The notes: generated from the letters alone by a model not told the origin. A DNA stretch of 64,000 nucleotides from an uncultured Christensenellaceae bacterium (GCA_910585195.1 CAJUCX010000003.1:67079-131078), one strand, 5' to 3'. Positions 24,999-34,585 are shown, counted from the stretch's first letter. A program made the numbers and translations.

Positions 24999-27659
24999 AT
25001 GACAAATACAAAAAAACGCAGTGCTTTTTTAGTTACTGTTTTTGCAGTATTTATGTTTGCCTCATTGGCATTGCTTGGCTTGACCAACTTTGCCAGCGCA
25101 GCAGGTGAAACGCCAAACGTAATTGTCGGCAATGCAGGTTCAAGCGGTGATTTTACGACGTATGACCGTATGGATACGATACTTTCTGTAAACGAAAATT
25201 CTCCGACAAAAGGCACGTTCGGCGGCAAAATAGATGATAAAGCCGATGCCCCGTTGCCGTTCCGCAGACCGGGGTTAATGTATGGAAATGAAGAAGGCAA
25301 TTCTAAAATTTCATTGTACATTGGTGTAAGTGATGTTGATGACAACGTCAACTATCAACCCGTTGTAGAAAATCTTTCAAATGCATATAGCGAATTTAAA
25401 AAATACTTCAATACGAGTATGCCGTCGGGTAAATACCGTATGGTTGTTTCTGCTCCGTCGGTAACGGTAAGCGACACTGTTTATGCAGCAGTCGAACAGA
25501 CTTTCTATTTTGAAATAGAAAAGGCGACAATGACTGTATCGGGCGCTCCTACTGCTTCTACGGCGTGGTGTCAGGAAGGCGCTTTTTCAAATGCGTTTAA
25601 TGACTTCGAGTCGCAGATGACTGCGGATAAATTTAATTTAACGGTTACTCCTAGCGGTTTTTGGTCTAATGAAAGCAATGCAAGTTATTATGACAGCACT
25701 ATAGAAACAGGTGAAAACACTTATTACAGCGGAGTGCAATATCAATATAAAGCAGGAAGTATAAGCGAGTTTTCAACCCCCGGCGACATAGAAGTTACCG
25801 CGGCTTGGAAAGAGGTGCTTTCTCCTATACTCGGCAAAGGCACGACCGTTGCGGTAAATTACAAAGTGCTGTTAAAAAACTACGTTTATGAAAGCACAAG
25901 CACCTTTGCGCTTACACTCAATGAAGAAGTTGCAGCCCCTAGCGGTCAAACCTTGTCATATACCGGCAGCGCTGTTATGCCGGCAATCGCAAGCAGCAAA
26001 TATACCATAAGTCCTGTTGCGGGCGACGAGTATATTGCACCCGGCACTCACCGATTGACGTTGACCCTCAGCGGATGGACTTCAAGCAATACCCGCGTTC
26101 GTTGGGCGGAGACAGACGGCACGAGCGCAACGACTACCATAACTTTTACGATAGCAAAAGCGCAAAACAGTTGGCAAACTTTGCCTAACGTAGTCGGCTG
26201 GACCTGGAGGACTTACTCAGACTCATCTGCCTTTACACGAGGCATTCCGAATGGCGGCAGTGCCGACGACGTCGTTTATGCCGTTTATAATCAAAACAAC
26301 ACGGCAGTTACGGGGCTTGACGCATTTAAGATTAACGCAAGAGGCGAGTTCCTTACGCTTAAAGAAGGTACTTATCAAATAGATACGACGATAGATTCTA
26401 TATTGTTAAATCTCGACGCGGGCGAATATACGCTTAGGGCAACCTTGGCAGACAATGCAAACGCAAATTACAGCGGTTTGACTGCAAACAGAAGATTTAA
26501 CGTTACACAGGCTACAAACTACTGGACGCTTGCTCCAAACGCAATTTCTTGGGTTTCGGGAGAGAGAGGTCTCAGCGACGGGGACTACACGACGTTAATT
26601 AACGGCAGGTCGAGATACGGCGCTACAACAATTTGGGTACACCACGCAAGCATTGCGGCAAACGCAAGAACTGCAAACAACGCGTTGCTTATCATTACCG
26701 TGGCGGAAAGTCCAAACGGACAGAGCGGAACAAAAACGCATGCCGTAAACAAAGTAAACATTGCCAACTTGTTGGGTATAACAGACAATCAGGAAATAGA
26801 AAATCTCGGTATGAAAGACCTCACCGGCGGAACTTACGTTATGACGGCAAGAGTTGCAAATACGACCAACTATACCCGACTTGACCAAACTATAGAATTC
26901 AGAGTAATCGCAAGCGCGGGTACGGAAAATCACTGGACGGTCGTCCCTAACATTCAAGGTTGGGTGGTAGGCAATGCGGCGGATATTCCTGTCGGCATTC
27001 CTGCTCACGGCAAAGTTAAGTTTGCTTACAGAAAGGTTGCCGACGCACCGGGCACGGAAACGGAAACCGTCCCTACGGCAATCGGCAACTATATCTTGGT
27101 GGCAAGTACCTATGACACAGGCTCTTTTGCAAACCTGACTGCGGAAGTAGAGTTTGCAATTATAGGCAAACCGTTCTCTTGGGACGTTGCGCCTAGCATT
27201 CAAGGTTGGCATAAAGGGGACGCGCCAAACGCGCCTATCGGCAGAGTGGCAGGTGCAACCGTAGTCTTTACTTACAAAGCAGACGGCAACAATATGCTGA
27301 CCGGTTCTGCAGAAGTTCCTACGGAAATCGGGGATTATATTTTGATTGCAACGGCAACAAAAGACGGTCAGACGCTCCGTGCGGAAATTCCGTTCAGCAT
27401 TACCGCAAACCCTGCGGGGTCCGTAGGCGGTTTGACGGCAGGCTGCATAATTTTGGGCGTACTGTTGGCGGCTTGCATCGGCGTTGCGATATTCTTGTTT
27501 GTAAAAATGAGACAGGCACATACGGTTATCTTCAAACGCAGAGAAAGCGGCTCCAACTTGCACGAGTTGAAACGTAATGCTCCTAAGAAACAAAACACCG
27601 GCGTTGCCGACAAAGACGCTATAAGAGAAAAATTGAGAAACAGGCACAAAGACGACTGA
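24999..27659 (+). CDS. large surface protein with four W-P-GW repeats
   Basis: 886 residues. N-terminal signal peptide (basic start, hydrophobic core, cut after FASAAG). The C-terminus has a membrane segment (GCIILGVLLAACIGVAIFLF) and a basic cytoplasmic tail, so it is a single-pass surface protein, not an LPXTG one. Residues of about 390-810 contain four tandem repeats that start NSWQTLPNVVGW, NYWTLAPNAISW, NHWTVVPNIQGW and FSWDVAPSIQGW and end with a YxLxATxxx strand; they look like Ig-like/MBG-type beta-sandwich domains. The N-terminal 350 residues contain two further strand-rich domains. ATG 24999 has AAAGGAG upstream. Function probably adhesive or structural; unproven. Confidence 0.85.
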   Translation: MTNTKKRSAFLVTVFAVFMFASLALLGLTNFASAAGETPNVIVGNAGSSGDFTTYDRMDTILSVNENSPTKGTFGGKIDDKADAPLPFRRPGLMYGNEEGNSKISLYIGVSDVDDNVNYQPVVENLSNAYSEFKKYFNTSMPSGKYRMVVSAPSVTVSDTVYAAVEQTFYFEIEKATMTVSGAPTASTAWCQEGAFSNAFNDFESQMTADKFNLTVTPSGFWSNESNASYYDSTIETGENTYYSGVQYQYKAGSISEFSTPGDIEVTAAWKEVLSPILGKGTTVAVNYKVLLKNYVYESTSTFALTLNEEVAAPSGQTLSYTGSAVMPAIASSKYTISPVAGDEYIAPGTHRLTLTLSGWTSSNTRVRWAETDGTSATTTITFTIAKAQNSWQTLPNVVGWTWRTYSDSSAFTRGIPNGGSADDVVYAVYNQNNTAVTGLDAFKINARGEFLTLKEGTYQIDTTIDSILLNLDAGEYTLRATLADNANANYSGLTANRRFNVTQATNYWTLAPNAISWVSGERGLSDGDYTTLINGRSRYGATTIWVHHASIAANARTANNALLIITVAESPNGQSGTKTHAVNKVNIANLLGITDNQEIENLGMKDLTGGTYVMTARVANTTNYTRLDQTIEFRVIASAGTENHWTVVPNIQGWVVGNAADIPVGIPAHGKVKFAYRKVADAPGTETETVPTAIGNYILVASTYDTGSFANLTAEVEFAIIGKPFSWDVAPSIQGWHKGDAPNAPIGRVAGATVVFTYKADGNNMLTGSAEVPTEIGDYILIATATKDGQTLRAEIPFSITANPAGSVGGLTAGCIILGVLLAACIGVAIFLFVKMRQAHTVIFKRRESGSNLHELKRNAPKKQNTGVADKDAIREKLRNRHKDD

Positions 27660-27660
27660 T

Positions 27661-27688
27661 AAAAAAGACGGCGTAAGCCGTCTTTTTT
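27661..27688 (+). terminator. intrinsic terminator after surface protein
   Basis: AAAAAAGACGGC-GTAA-GCCGTCTTTTTT, a 12-bp stem with tetraloop and T run, starting one base after the stop codon. Confidence 0.92.
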
Positions 27689-27725
27689 GTTTGCAAAAAC
27701 CAAACAATTTTTTTGGCACTCGATA

Positions 27726-27755
27726 TTGATTTTGCGATACTCCGCGCGATACAAT
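27726..27755 (+). promoter_or_regulatory. promoter of collagen-like protein gene
   Basis: TTGATT (27726-27731), 18-base spacer, TACAAT (27750-27755), 33 bases before the ATG. Confidence 0.6.
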
Positions 27756-27788
27756 TTTTGTGCAAGCAATAATTTAAGGAGTATTGAA

Positions 27789-28556
27789 ATGAATCAAATA
27801 TTTTTCAAGCCGTTGGTTGTAAGTTCAATCGACGGCGTTGCAATTTACGACGGTCAATTTATTTTCGACAAGTCGACGGAAACTTTGTATATAGACTGGG
27901 ACGGCGCAAGACACGAAGTTACGGGCGGCGATGGTGAAGGCGCGATGCCTAACTTTACAGTCAGTTGCGAAAGCGGCGATATCGCCTCGGTAACGATAAA
28001 GGACGAGGAAGGCGCAAAAAATTTGCACTTTGTTTTGCCGCAGGGAGAAAAAGGCGAACAAGGCGAAAAAGGTGAGCAGGGCGAGCGCGGAGAAAAGGGC
28101 GAGCAAGGGGAAAAGGGAGAAAAAGGCGACTCTGCCTACAATATCGTCGCGGGAGAAAATATTTCTTTAAGTTTATCTTCCGGCGCGCCCGTCATAAGCG
28201 CGGGACCTTTTACCGACGTCTTATACAGCGGAGAGCAAACCAACGCCGCTTTAATAGGCGACGCCGCAACGCTTGCAAAATACAAAATGCTGTACGTAAA
28301 AGGCGTGTTTTCAAACAGTGCGACCTATCAGGTGTGTGCGGTGCTTGACCCGCAGTCGTCAATGTACGGCAAGGTGTTTACTATGTCGGCGGCAACTTCA
28401 AGCGTAACGATAAAAACCGCTACACTAAAAGTTGACCCTCCGTATATGACAAGCAGTTCTGCCGTGCAGGGCACTCAGTCAACCGCGGCGGGTTCTGCGT
28501 GGTCGTCAACAAATTTGACTTACTATATAACGGAAGTTATAGGCTTTAAGAAGTAA
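27789..28556 (+). CDS. collagen-like triple-helix protein
   Basis: 255 residues. A strand-rich head (residues 1-80) leads to about nine G-E-K/G-E-Q/G-E-R triplets (about 83-112), i.e. a short collagen-type triple helix, then a C-terminal beta-rich head of about 140 residues rich in serine and threonine. This head-collagen-head plan is seen in phage tail fibres and in bacterial exosporium or surface proteins. There is no signal peptide, which fits a fibre or spore-surface protein more than a secreted one. ATG 27789 has AAGGAG upstream. No phage genes are nearby. Confidence 0.8.
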   Translation: MNQIFFKPLVVSSIDGVAIYDGQFIFDKSTETLYIDWDGARHEVTGGDGEGAMPNFTVSCESGDIASVTIKDEEGAKNLHFVLPQGEKGEQGEKGEQGERGEKGEQGEKGEKGDSAYNIVAGENISLSLSSGAPVISAGPFTDVLYSGEQTNAALIGDAATLAKYKMLYVKGVFSNSATYQVCAVLDPQSSMYGKVFTMSAATSSVTIKTATLKVDPPYMTSSSAVQGTQSTAAGSAWSSTNLTYYITEVIGFKK

Positions 28557-28745
28557 CAAAAAAATTCCGCTGACTGCAATTAAAATTTACAAACTTACAG
28601 CAAAAATCCTGCCGAATTTTTTTTGGTTTGCGCGGTATTCTCGGTACGATTTGTTTGCAAAAAATTTATTTTTTTGCAAACATACTTGCGCATAAGGTTC
28701 CGACAGTCAAAATCAATTACGAGCGCGGTAGGTGATTTTTTGCAA

Positions 28746-28769
28746 AAGGGCGCAAAAAGCGTCCTTTTT
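28746..28769 (+). terminator. intrinsic terminator upstream of his operon
   Basis: AAGGGCGC-AAAAA-GCGTCCTT with one G-U pair, then T residues. It probably ends the collagen-like transcript. Confidence 0.75.
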
Positions 28770-28782
28770 GTTTGCTTAAAAC

Positions 28783-28813
28783 ACTTTACAAAGTTAAAGT
28801 AATAAAGTATAAT
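28783..28813 (+). promoter_or_regulatory. his operon promoter with candidate operator
   Basis: TTTACA (28785-28790), 17-base spacer, TATAAT (28808-28813). Overlapping the -35 is the inverted repeat ACTTT-AC-AAAGT (28783-28794), and AAAGT recurs at 28796 and 28804 in the spacer. A repressor such as the first gene's product could bind here; this is inference. Confidence 0.65.
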
Positions 28814-28839
28814 AGCGTTATCACAAAAAGAGGTAGACG

Positions 28840-29160
28840 ATGGAAAAATTCGACAAAAAAGCAATGCACGACGATTTGTATAAGTGTTTGAGCGAGATAG
28901 ATTCTCCCGACGTTTTCAAAAAACTGCTGCAAGACTTATGCACTTTCAACGAGGTAGAGCAAATGGCGCAAAGGCTGTTGTGTGCAAAACTGCTGCTGAG
29001 GGGTTATACTTACAACCAGATTATAGAAATTACCGATATTTCGTCGGCAACTCTCAGCCGTGTGTCGAGGTGCATTCAGCACGGCAGCGGCGGCTACGTG
29101 GAAGTCGTCGGCAAAATGCTTAAAGAAGAAATAAACAACGACGACGCGTTGCGGCAATAA
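28840..29160 (+). CDS. TrpR-family regulator, YerC/HisR type
   Basis: 106 residues. TrpR-like helix-turn-helix of the YerC/YecD family: LCTFNEVEQMAQRLLCAKLL, then the recognition region YTYNQIIEITDISSATLSRVSRCI. Comparative genomics has linked this family to histidine control in Gram-positives (name HisR), and here it is the first gene of the complete his operon, 34 bases before hisZ. So feedback by histidine as corepressor is a fair inference. ATG 28840 has AAAGAGG upstream. Confidence 0.9.
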   Translation: MEKFDKKAMHDDLYKCLSEIDSPDVFKKLLQDLCTFNEVEQMAQRLLCAKLLLRGYTYNQIIEITDISSATLSRVSRCIQHGSGGYVEVVGKMLKEEINNDDALRQ

Positions 29161-29193
29161 AACATAGCGCACGGTGCAAAAGGACAACTTACA

Positions 29194-30282
29194 ATGAACA
29201 AGCGTAATTATATCAACGGCGAAGAACTTTGTTTCAGCCTCAAAAAACTTTATGAGAGTTTCGGCTATGTGCAATTTAAGATGAGCAAGTTTGAAGAATA
29301 TTCCGTATATCTCGACAACAAAAACTTTTTGAAAAGCCCGTATGCCATTACATTTACCGACCTCAACGGCAAACTTATGGCGTTAAAGCCAGACGTTACG
29401 TTGTCGATAGTAAAAAACACAAAGACAACGGCGGACGCCGACCAAAAGGTTTATTACCGCGAGAGCGTTTACCGCCCCGACAAAACCACCAAAGAGTTTA
29501 AGGAAATCAGCCAAATGGGGTTGGAGTTTATCGGTAAAATAGACGATTATGCCACGGCGGAAATTTTGTTGCTTGCGGCAAAAAGTCTTGAAGCGATAGA
29601 CGGCGACTTCGTGCTTGACGTTTCGCATTTGGGGGTGCTTACGGGATTGCTGCAAGAGTACAACGCACAAACTTACGCAGCGGAAATTTATGCTTTTATA
29701 TCTTCCAAAAACACGCACGACTTAATTGATTTTTGCAACAGAAAAAACATCGACCAAACCTTTGCAAAAAAAGTCGCAACGCTTGCCGGCGCAAAAGGCA
29801 ATTTCAGGCAAGTGCTTGAAGTTGCAAAAAAGGTCGCGACAAACAAAGAATCCGCAAATGCGGTAAGCGCGCTTGAAACTATTTTTAACGCATTGCAAAA
29901 TATCGGCTTTGACGACAAAATCAGACTTGACTTTTCAATAGTAAACGACGGCGACTATTACAACGGCATTGTGTTTCAAGGTTACGTAGGCAGTTCCGCA
30001 TACACGGTGCTTACGGGCGGCAGGTACGACAAACTTGTAGGAAAATTCGTAAATGGTGTTTCGGCAATGGGTTTTGCCGTTTATCTCGACGAGTTGCCGT
30101 TGGGAGAAGTTTCCGACGGGTTCGACGGCGACGCGCTTGTTTTGTACGGAGCGGATACCGACGTCGCCAAAGTGTTAAAGACTGTGCAAAAATATGCGGA
30201 GCAAGGCAAAAAAGTATGCGCGGCAAAAAGCGTGCCACAAAACAAAAACTTCAAGACAAGCGTAAATTTACAGGAGAAATAA
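29194..30282 (+). CDS. hisZ: ATP phosphoribosyltransferase regulatory subunit
   Basis: 362 residues; HisRS-like catalytic fold without tRNA-charging function. Motif-2-like YYRESVYRPDKTTKEFKEISQMGLEFIG and motif-3-like YTVLTGGRYDKLVG are visible. HisZ pairs with the short HisG and makes it sensitive to histidine. It directly precedes hisG with no gap. The C-terminal domain is short (no anticodon-binding domain), which separates it from true HisRS. Confidence 0.93.
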   Translation: MNKRNYINGEELCFSLKKLYESFGYVQFKMSKFEEYSVYLDNKNFLKSPYAITFTDLNGKLMALKPDVTLSIVKNTKTTADADQKVYYRESVYRPDKTTKEFKEISQMGLEFIGKIDDYATAEILLLAAKSLEAIDGDFVLDVSHLGVLTGLLQEYNAQTYAAEIYAFISSKNTHDLIDFCNRKNIDQTFAKKVATLAGAKGNFRQVLEVAKKVATNKESANAVSALETIFNALQNIGFDDKIRLDFSIVNDGDYYNGIVFQGYVGSSAYTVLTGGRYDKLVGKFVNGVSAMGFAVYLDELPLGEVSDGFDGDALVLYGADTDVAKVLKTVQKYAEQGKKVCAAKSVPQNKNFKTSVNLQEK

Positions 30283-30909
30283 ATGTTAAACATTGCGTTG
30301 CCAAAGGGCAGACTTGGCGAAAAGGTTTATAAAATGTTGGAAAAAGCAGGATACTCCTGCGACGAAATCACCAAAGAAAGCCGCAAACTTATCTTTACCG
30401 ACGAGGCAAACGGCGTGCAGTATTTTTGGGTCAAACCTTCCGACGTGCCTATTTACGTAGAACACGGCGCGGCAGACCTCGGCGTCGCAGGCAAAGACGT
30501 TTTGCTTGAAAACCGTTCAGACGTATACGAGTTGCTGGACTTGCGCATAGGCAAATGCCGCATGGCGGTGGCGTCCAAAAACGATTACCGCGACGATTTG
30601 TCCAAACCGTTGGTGGTTGCGACAAAATTCGTAAACATCGCAAAAGACTATTACGCAGGCAAAAACAGAGATATAGACATCATCAAACTTTCGGGCTCGA
30701 TAGAACTTGCGCCTATTTTGGGGCTGTCGGACGTTATAGTCGACATTGTGGAAACGGGCACGACCTTGCGCGAAAACGATTTGCGCGTGTTTGAAGAAAT
30801 TTTGCCTATTTCCGCAAGGCTTATAGCAAACAAAGCAAGATACAAATTCAAAAACACAGAGATAGATTTAATGACGGAAAGGTTAAAAAAGGAGTTGCCC
30901 GATGATTAA
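30283..30909 (+). CDS. hisG: ATP phosphoribosyltransferase, short form
   Basis: 208 residues; first committed step, ATP + PRPP to phosphoribosyl-ATP. Lacks the C-terminal regulatory domain of long HisG, consistent with HisZ just upstream. Motifs: IALPKGRLGEK at the N-terminus and the PRPP loop DIVETGTTLREN near 150. Overlaps hisD by eight bases. Confidence 0.97.
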   Translation: MLNIALPKGRLGEKVYKMLEKAGYSCDEITKESRKLIFTDEANGVQYFWVKPSDVPIYVEHGAADLGVAGKDVLLENRSDVYELLDLRIGKCRMAVASKNDYRDDLSKPLVVATKFVNIAKDYYAGKNRDIDIIKLSGSIELAPILGLSDVIVDIVETGTTLRENDLRVFEEILPISARLIANKARYKFKNTEIDLMTERLKKELPDD

Positions 30910-32191
30910 AATTTTTGACGGCGAGTTTTCTGTTGAAAGCGTGCTTAATAGGCAAATACAAAGTTACGGCGAGTTCGAGCAGAGCGTAAAACAAATTATC
31001 GCTGACGTTGTAAAAAACAAGGACGAAGCCGTTTTAAGTTATACAAAAAAATTTGACGGAGTAAATCTCGACAGTTTGGAAGTTTCGGCGGAAGAAATAG
31101 AACAAGCAAAACAAAGCGTTTCGGCGGACTTTTTGGTAATCCTTAAAGAATCTGCCGAAAATATAAAGTTCTTTCACGAAAAACAAATTAAAAGAGGTTT
31201 CGAAGTAACAAAAGACGACGGCGTTGTTTTGGGACAAAAATACACCCCGATAGAAAAAGCCGGCATTTACGTGCCCGGCGGTACGGCGAGTTATCCGTCT
31301 ACCGTGCTTATGAATGCAATTCCCGCAAAAATTGCAGGCGTGGGCGAAATTGTTATGTGCACGCCTCCGTCAAAAGACGGCAAAATCAAGGCGGAAATTT
31401 TGGCTGCCGCGTCGTTGGCGGGCGTAGACAAAATTTTTAAGTGCGGCGGCGCTCAGGCAATAGCCGCAATGGCTTACGGAACGGAAAGCATTCCGCAGGT
31501 TTATAAGATAGTTGGTCCCGGCAACATATTCGTGGCACTTGCAAAAAAACTCGTTTACGGCGTTGTAAGTATAGATATGATTGCAGGTCCAAGCGAAATT
31601 TTGGTTATTGCCGACCAAACGGCAAATCCCGTCCATCTGGCGACGGACTTGCTGTCTCAGGCAGAACACGACAAGTTGGCTACGGCGGTGCTTATTACAA
31701 ACAGCAGAGAGATTGCAACGCAAACCGCAAGCGAAATCGAAAGGCAGCTTAAATTGCTGCCTAGGTGCGAGATTGCAAAAACTTCTATAGAAAACAACGG
31801 CAAAATTATAGTAGTCGACGGCATTGACAAAGCGATAGACGTTGCAAACCAAATCGCACCCGAGCATTTGGAACTGTGCGTAGACAACGCTTATGACTAT
31901 CTACACAAAATCAAAAATGCAGGCTCTATATTTTTGGGCAAATATACGCCGGAAGCTTTGGGCGACTATTTTGCAGGTCCAAACCATACTTTGCCTACCG
32001 GCGGCAGCGCGAAGTTTTCTTCTCCGCTTTCCGTAGACGACTTTGTAAAAAAATCGTCTTACATACAATACACAAAAAATGCGTTGGAAAAAGCAAGCGT
32101 AAAAGTTGCATACTTTGCCGAAAGCGAAGGTTTGAGCGCGCACGCGCGTTCCGCAACGGTGCGTTTCGATAAGGAGCAAGGCAATGAGTAA
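30902..32191 (+). CDS. hisD: histidinol dehydrogenase
   Basis: 429 residues; two-step oxidation of histidinol to histidine with NAD. Conserved GIYVPGGTASYPSTVLMNAIPA, KCGGAQAIAAMAYGTESIPQV and DMIAGPSEILVIAD blocks are present, and zinc-site residues fall in DLLSQAEHD and in the late HTLPTGGSAKF. Eight-base overlaps on both sides show translational coupling. Confidence 0.97.
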   Translation: MIKIFDGEFSVESVLNRQIQSYGEFEQSVKQIIADVVKNKDEAVLSYTKKFDGVNLDSLEVSAEEIEQAKQSVSADFLVILKESAENIKFFHEKQIKRGFEVTKDDGVVLGQKYTPIEKAGIYVPGGTASYPSTVLMNAIPAKIAGVGEIVMCTPPSKDGKIKAEILAAASLAGVDKIFKCGGAQAIAAMAYGTESIPQVYKIVGPGNIFVALAKKLVYGVVSIDMIAGPSEILVIADQTANPVHLATDLLSQAEHDKLATAVLITNSREIATQTASEIERQLKLLPRCEIAKTSIENNGKIIVVDGIDKAIDVANQIAPEHLELCVDNAYDYLHKIKNAGSIFLGKYTPEALGDYFAGPNHTLPTGGSAKFSSPLSVDDFVKKSSYIQYTKNALEKASVKVAYFAESEGLSAHARSATVRFDKEQGNE

Positions 32192-33248
32192 ATTTTTGGA
32201 CGGCAGTCTTAAAAACCTGCAACCGTACGTTCCCGGTGAACAGCCTAAGGATGTGCAGTATATAAAACTCAACACCAACGAGTCGCCGTTTCCGCCGTCG
32301 CAAAAGGTAATTGAAGTTTTGAACGAAGAAGAAAGCAAAAAATTGCGACTCTATTCCGACCCCGAAACTTCGGTTTTGGTAAACGCAATAGCAGAGTTTT
32401 ACGGTGTAAACGCAAATCAAATTTTGACCGGTAACGGCTCGGACGAAATTTTGGCGTTTATCTTCCGCGCTTTTTGCGGAGAGAAAGGTATGGCCTGCCC
32501 TGACGTAAGTTACGGGTTTTATCCCGTGTTTTGCAATTTGTTTAATATCAAATATATTCCCGTGCCGTTAAAAGCGGATTTTACCGTCGACGTAGAAGAT
32601 TACAAATATATTGCCGACAACGTAATTATTGCAAACCCAAACGCGCAGACGGGCATATTTTTGGATTTAGAACAAGTGGAAAAACTGTTGAAACAAAATA
32701 AAGACAGGATTGTCGTCATAGACGAAGCGTATGTGGATTTCGGCGGAGTGTCTGCAATTCCGCTTATCGACAAATATGACAATTTAGTCGTCGTGCAAAC
32801 TATGTCAAAATCGCGACAGCTTGCCGGCGCAAGAATAGGTTTTGCAATTTCCAACAGACAGCTGATTGACGACTTAAAGACGGTAAAGTATTCTTTCAAT
32901 CCTTACAACGTCAACAGATTGAGTATACTTGCAGGCGCCGCCGCATTCGGAGACGAGAGTTATTTTGACGCTTGCCGCAAAAAAATAGTAAGCTCTAGAG
33001 AGCGTCTGACAAAAGCGTTGCAAGAAATGGGTTTTGTCGTTTTGCCGTCAAAGGCAAATTTCCTTTTGGCAAGGCACGGCAAAATCGGCGGCAGAGAGTT
33101 ATACCTTAAACTTAAAGAAAACGGAGTTTTGGTAAGACATTTAAGCGATGAAAGAATTTCAGACTTCGTGCGTATAACCATAGGCGCCGACGACGAAATA
33201 GATATATTGTTAAACAAAATAAAGGTTATTTTGGGAGAAAAGAAATGA
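32184..33248 (+). CDS. hisC: histidinol-phosphate aminotransferase
   Basis: 354 residues, PLP-dependent class I/II fold. N-terminal KLNTNESPFPPS, TGNGSDE, NPNAQTGIF, DEAYVDF and the PLP-lysine segment TMSKSRQLAGARIG are all present. Transaminates imidazole-acetol phosphate. Overlaps hisB by four bases (ATGA type). Confidence 0.96.
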   Translation: MSKFLDGSLKNLQPYVPGEQPKDVQYIKLNTNESPFPPSQKVIEVLNEEESKKLRLYSDPETSVLVNAIAEFYGVNANQILTGNGSDEILAFIFRAFCGEKGMACPDVSYGFYPVFCNLFNIKYIPVPLKADFTVDVEDYKYIADNVIIANPNAQTGIFLDLEQVEKLLKQNKDRIVVIDEAYVDFGGVSAIPLIDKYDNLVVVQTMSKSRQLAGARIGFAISNRQLIDDLKTVKYSFNPYNVNRLSILAGAAAFGDESYFDACRKKIVSSRERLTKALQEMGFVVLPSKANFLLARHGKIGGRELYLKLKENGVLVRHLSDERISDFVRITIGADDEIDILLNKIKVILGEKK

Positions 33249-33835
33249 GAAAAATCGATTTTGCAAGAAAGACGGGAGAAACCGATATTTGCGGCTGTTT
33301 GAATTTGGACGGCAGCGGAGTATACCAAATAAACACGGGTTGCGGATTTTTCGACCATATGACGGAACTGTTTGCAAAGCACGGCAATTTCGATTTGACT
33401 TTGCGTTGCGACGGCGATTTGCGCGTCGACGGACACCATACTGTGGAGGACTGCGGCATTGTTTTGGGCAAAGCCTTTAAGGACGCGCTCGGCGACAAAA
33501 AGGGCATAAGCCGTTACGGCAGTATCATTTTGCCTATGGACGAGGCTCTTATTCTTGTTGCACTTGATTTCAGCGGAAGAAGTTATCTCAACTTCGACGC
33601 GGATTTTCCCGATGAATATAAACTCGGCGATATGGACGCAGAGCTTGTAGAAGAATTTTTGCTTGCTTTTGTGCGCAATGCGGAAATTACTTTGCACGTC
33701 AAAAAACTTTACGGCAAAAACAATCACCACGTTGCGGAAGGCGTGTTCAAAGGTTTTGCAAGAGCATTGCGGCAAGCCGTCGCCATTGACGAAAAGAACA
33801 AGGACAAGCTGCCTTCAACCAAAGGGGTGTTGTAA
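33245..33835 (+). CDS. hisB: imidazoleglycerol-phosphate dehydratase
   Basis: 196 residues, monofunctional. The two metal-binding repeats are visible: FFDHMTEL with DGHHTVEDCG, and LHVKKLYGKNNHHVAEGVFK. No phosphatase domain is fused; that activity is supplied by the HisJ-type gene at the operon end. Overlaps hisH by one base. Confidence 0.97.
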   Translation: MRKIDFARKTGETDICGCLNLDGSGVYQINTGCGFFDHMTELFAKHGNFDLTLRCDGDLRVDGHHTVEDCGIVLGKAFKDALGDKKGISRYGSIILPMDEALILVALDFSGRSYLNFDADFPDEYKLGDMDAELVEEFLLAFVRNAEITLHVKKLYGKNNHHVAEGVFKGFARALRQAVAIDEKNKDKLPSTKGVL

Positions 33836-34446
33836 TGATTGCGGTTGTAGACTACGGTGTCGGCAATTTGTTTTCGCTTGCCAGTTCGCTAAAAAAAATA
33901 GGCGCGCAGTGCGTCGTTACGGGAGAAGAAAAGATAATCGAATCCGCCGACGGCATAATCCTCCCGGGGGTGGGCGCATTTGCCGACGCAATGCAAAAGT
34001 TGACCGATACGGGGTTGGTGCCTGTTTTGCAAAGGCAGGCAGCCGGCGGCAAACCGCTTTTGGGCATTTGCCTAGGTATGCAGTTGCTGTTTGACGAAAG
34101 TTTCGAGTACGGCAAACACAAGGGTTTGGGCTTTGTAAAGGGCTCGGTTTCGCCAATTGCCGACGATTTGACACAGCCGCTGAAAATACCTCATATGGGT
34201 TGGAACAGTCTCGATTTCAAAAAGCAAAGCCCGTTGTTTAAGTATATCAACGACGGAGAATACGTTTATTTCGTGCATTCCTACTATGCAAAAAACTGCG
34301 GCGACAGTGTAATTGCAACTGCAAATTACGGTATAGATATGACGGTTGCGGTGCAAAACAAAAACGTATTCGGCACGCAATTTCATCCTGAAAAAAGCGG
34401 AGACGCGGGACTTAAAATTCTTGCCGCTTTTGCCGAAATGAAATAA
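33835..34446 (+). CDS. hisH: imidazole glycerol phosphate synthase, glutaminase subunit
   Basis: 203 residues, class I glutamine amidotransferase. Catalytic cysteine in LLGICLGMQLLF; histidine/glutamate in GTQFHPEKSG. Supplies ammonia to HisF. 126 non-coding bases separate it from hisA. Confidence 0.97.
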   Translation: MIAVVDYGVGNLFSLASSLKKIGAQCVVTGEEKIIESADGIILPGVGAFADAMQKLTDTGLVPVLQRQAAGGKPLLGICLGMQLLFDESFEYGKHKGLGFVKGSVSPIADDLTQPLKIPHMGWNSLDFKKQSPLFKYINDGEYVYFVHSYYAKNCGDSVIATANYGIDMTVAVQNKNVFGTQFHPEKSGDAGLKILAAFAEMK

Positions 34447-34585
34447 GCGTATTTGAAAAAAACAGACAACGAAGATAATTTTATTTTGAAATTAAGCATT
34501 TATGTAAAGTAAATGCAGTCGGAAAAATAGTAAGTTAAGATAAAGTTTCAAAAAAAAAGCAAGGCAAAAAGGAATGGGAAAAAAT

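Noticed and set aside
26595..27719. 374-codon open frame on the minus strand
   Set aside because: Antisense to the surface protein; cysteine/arginine-rich composition with no domain pattern.
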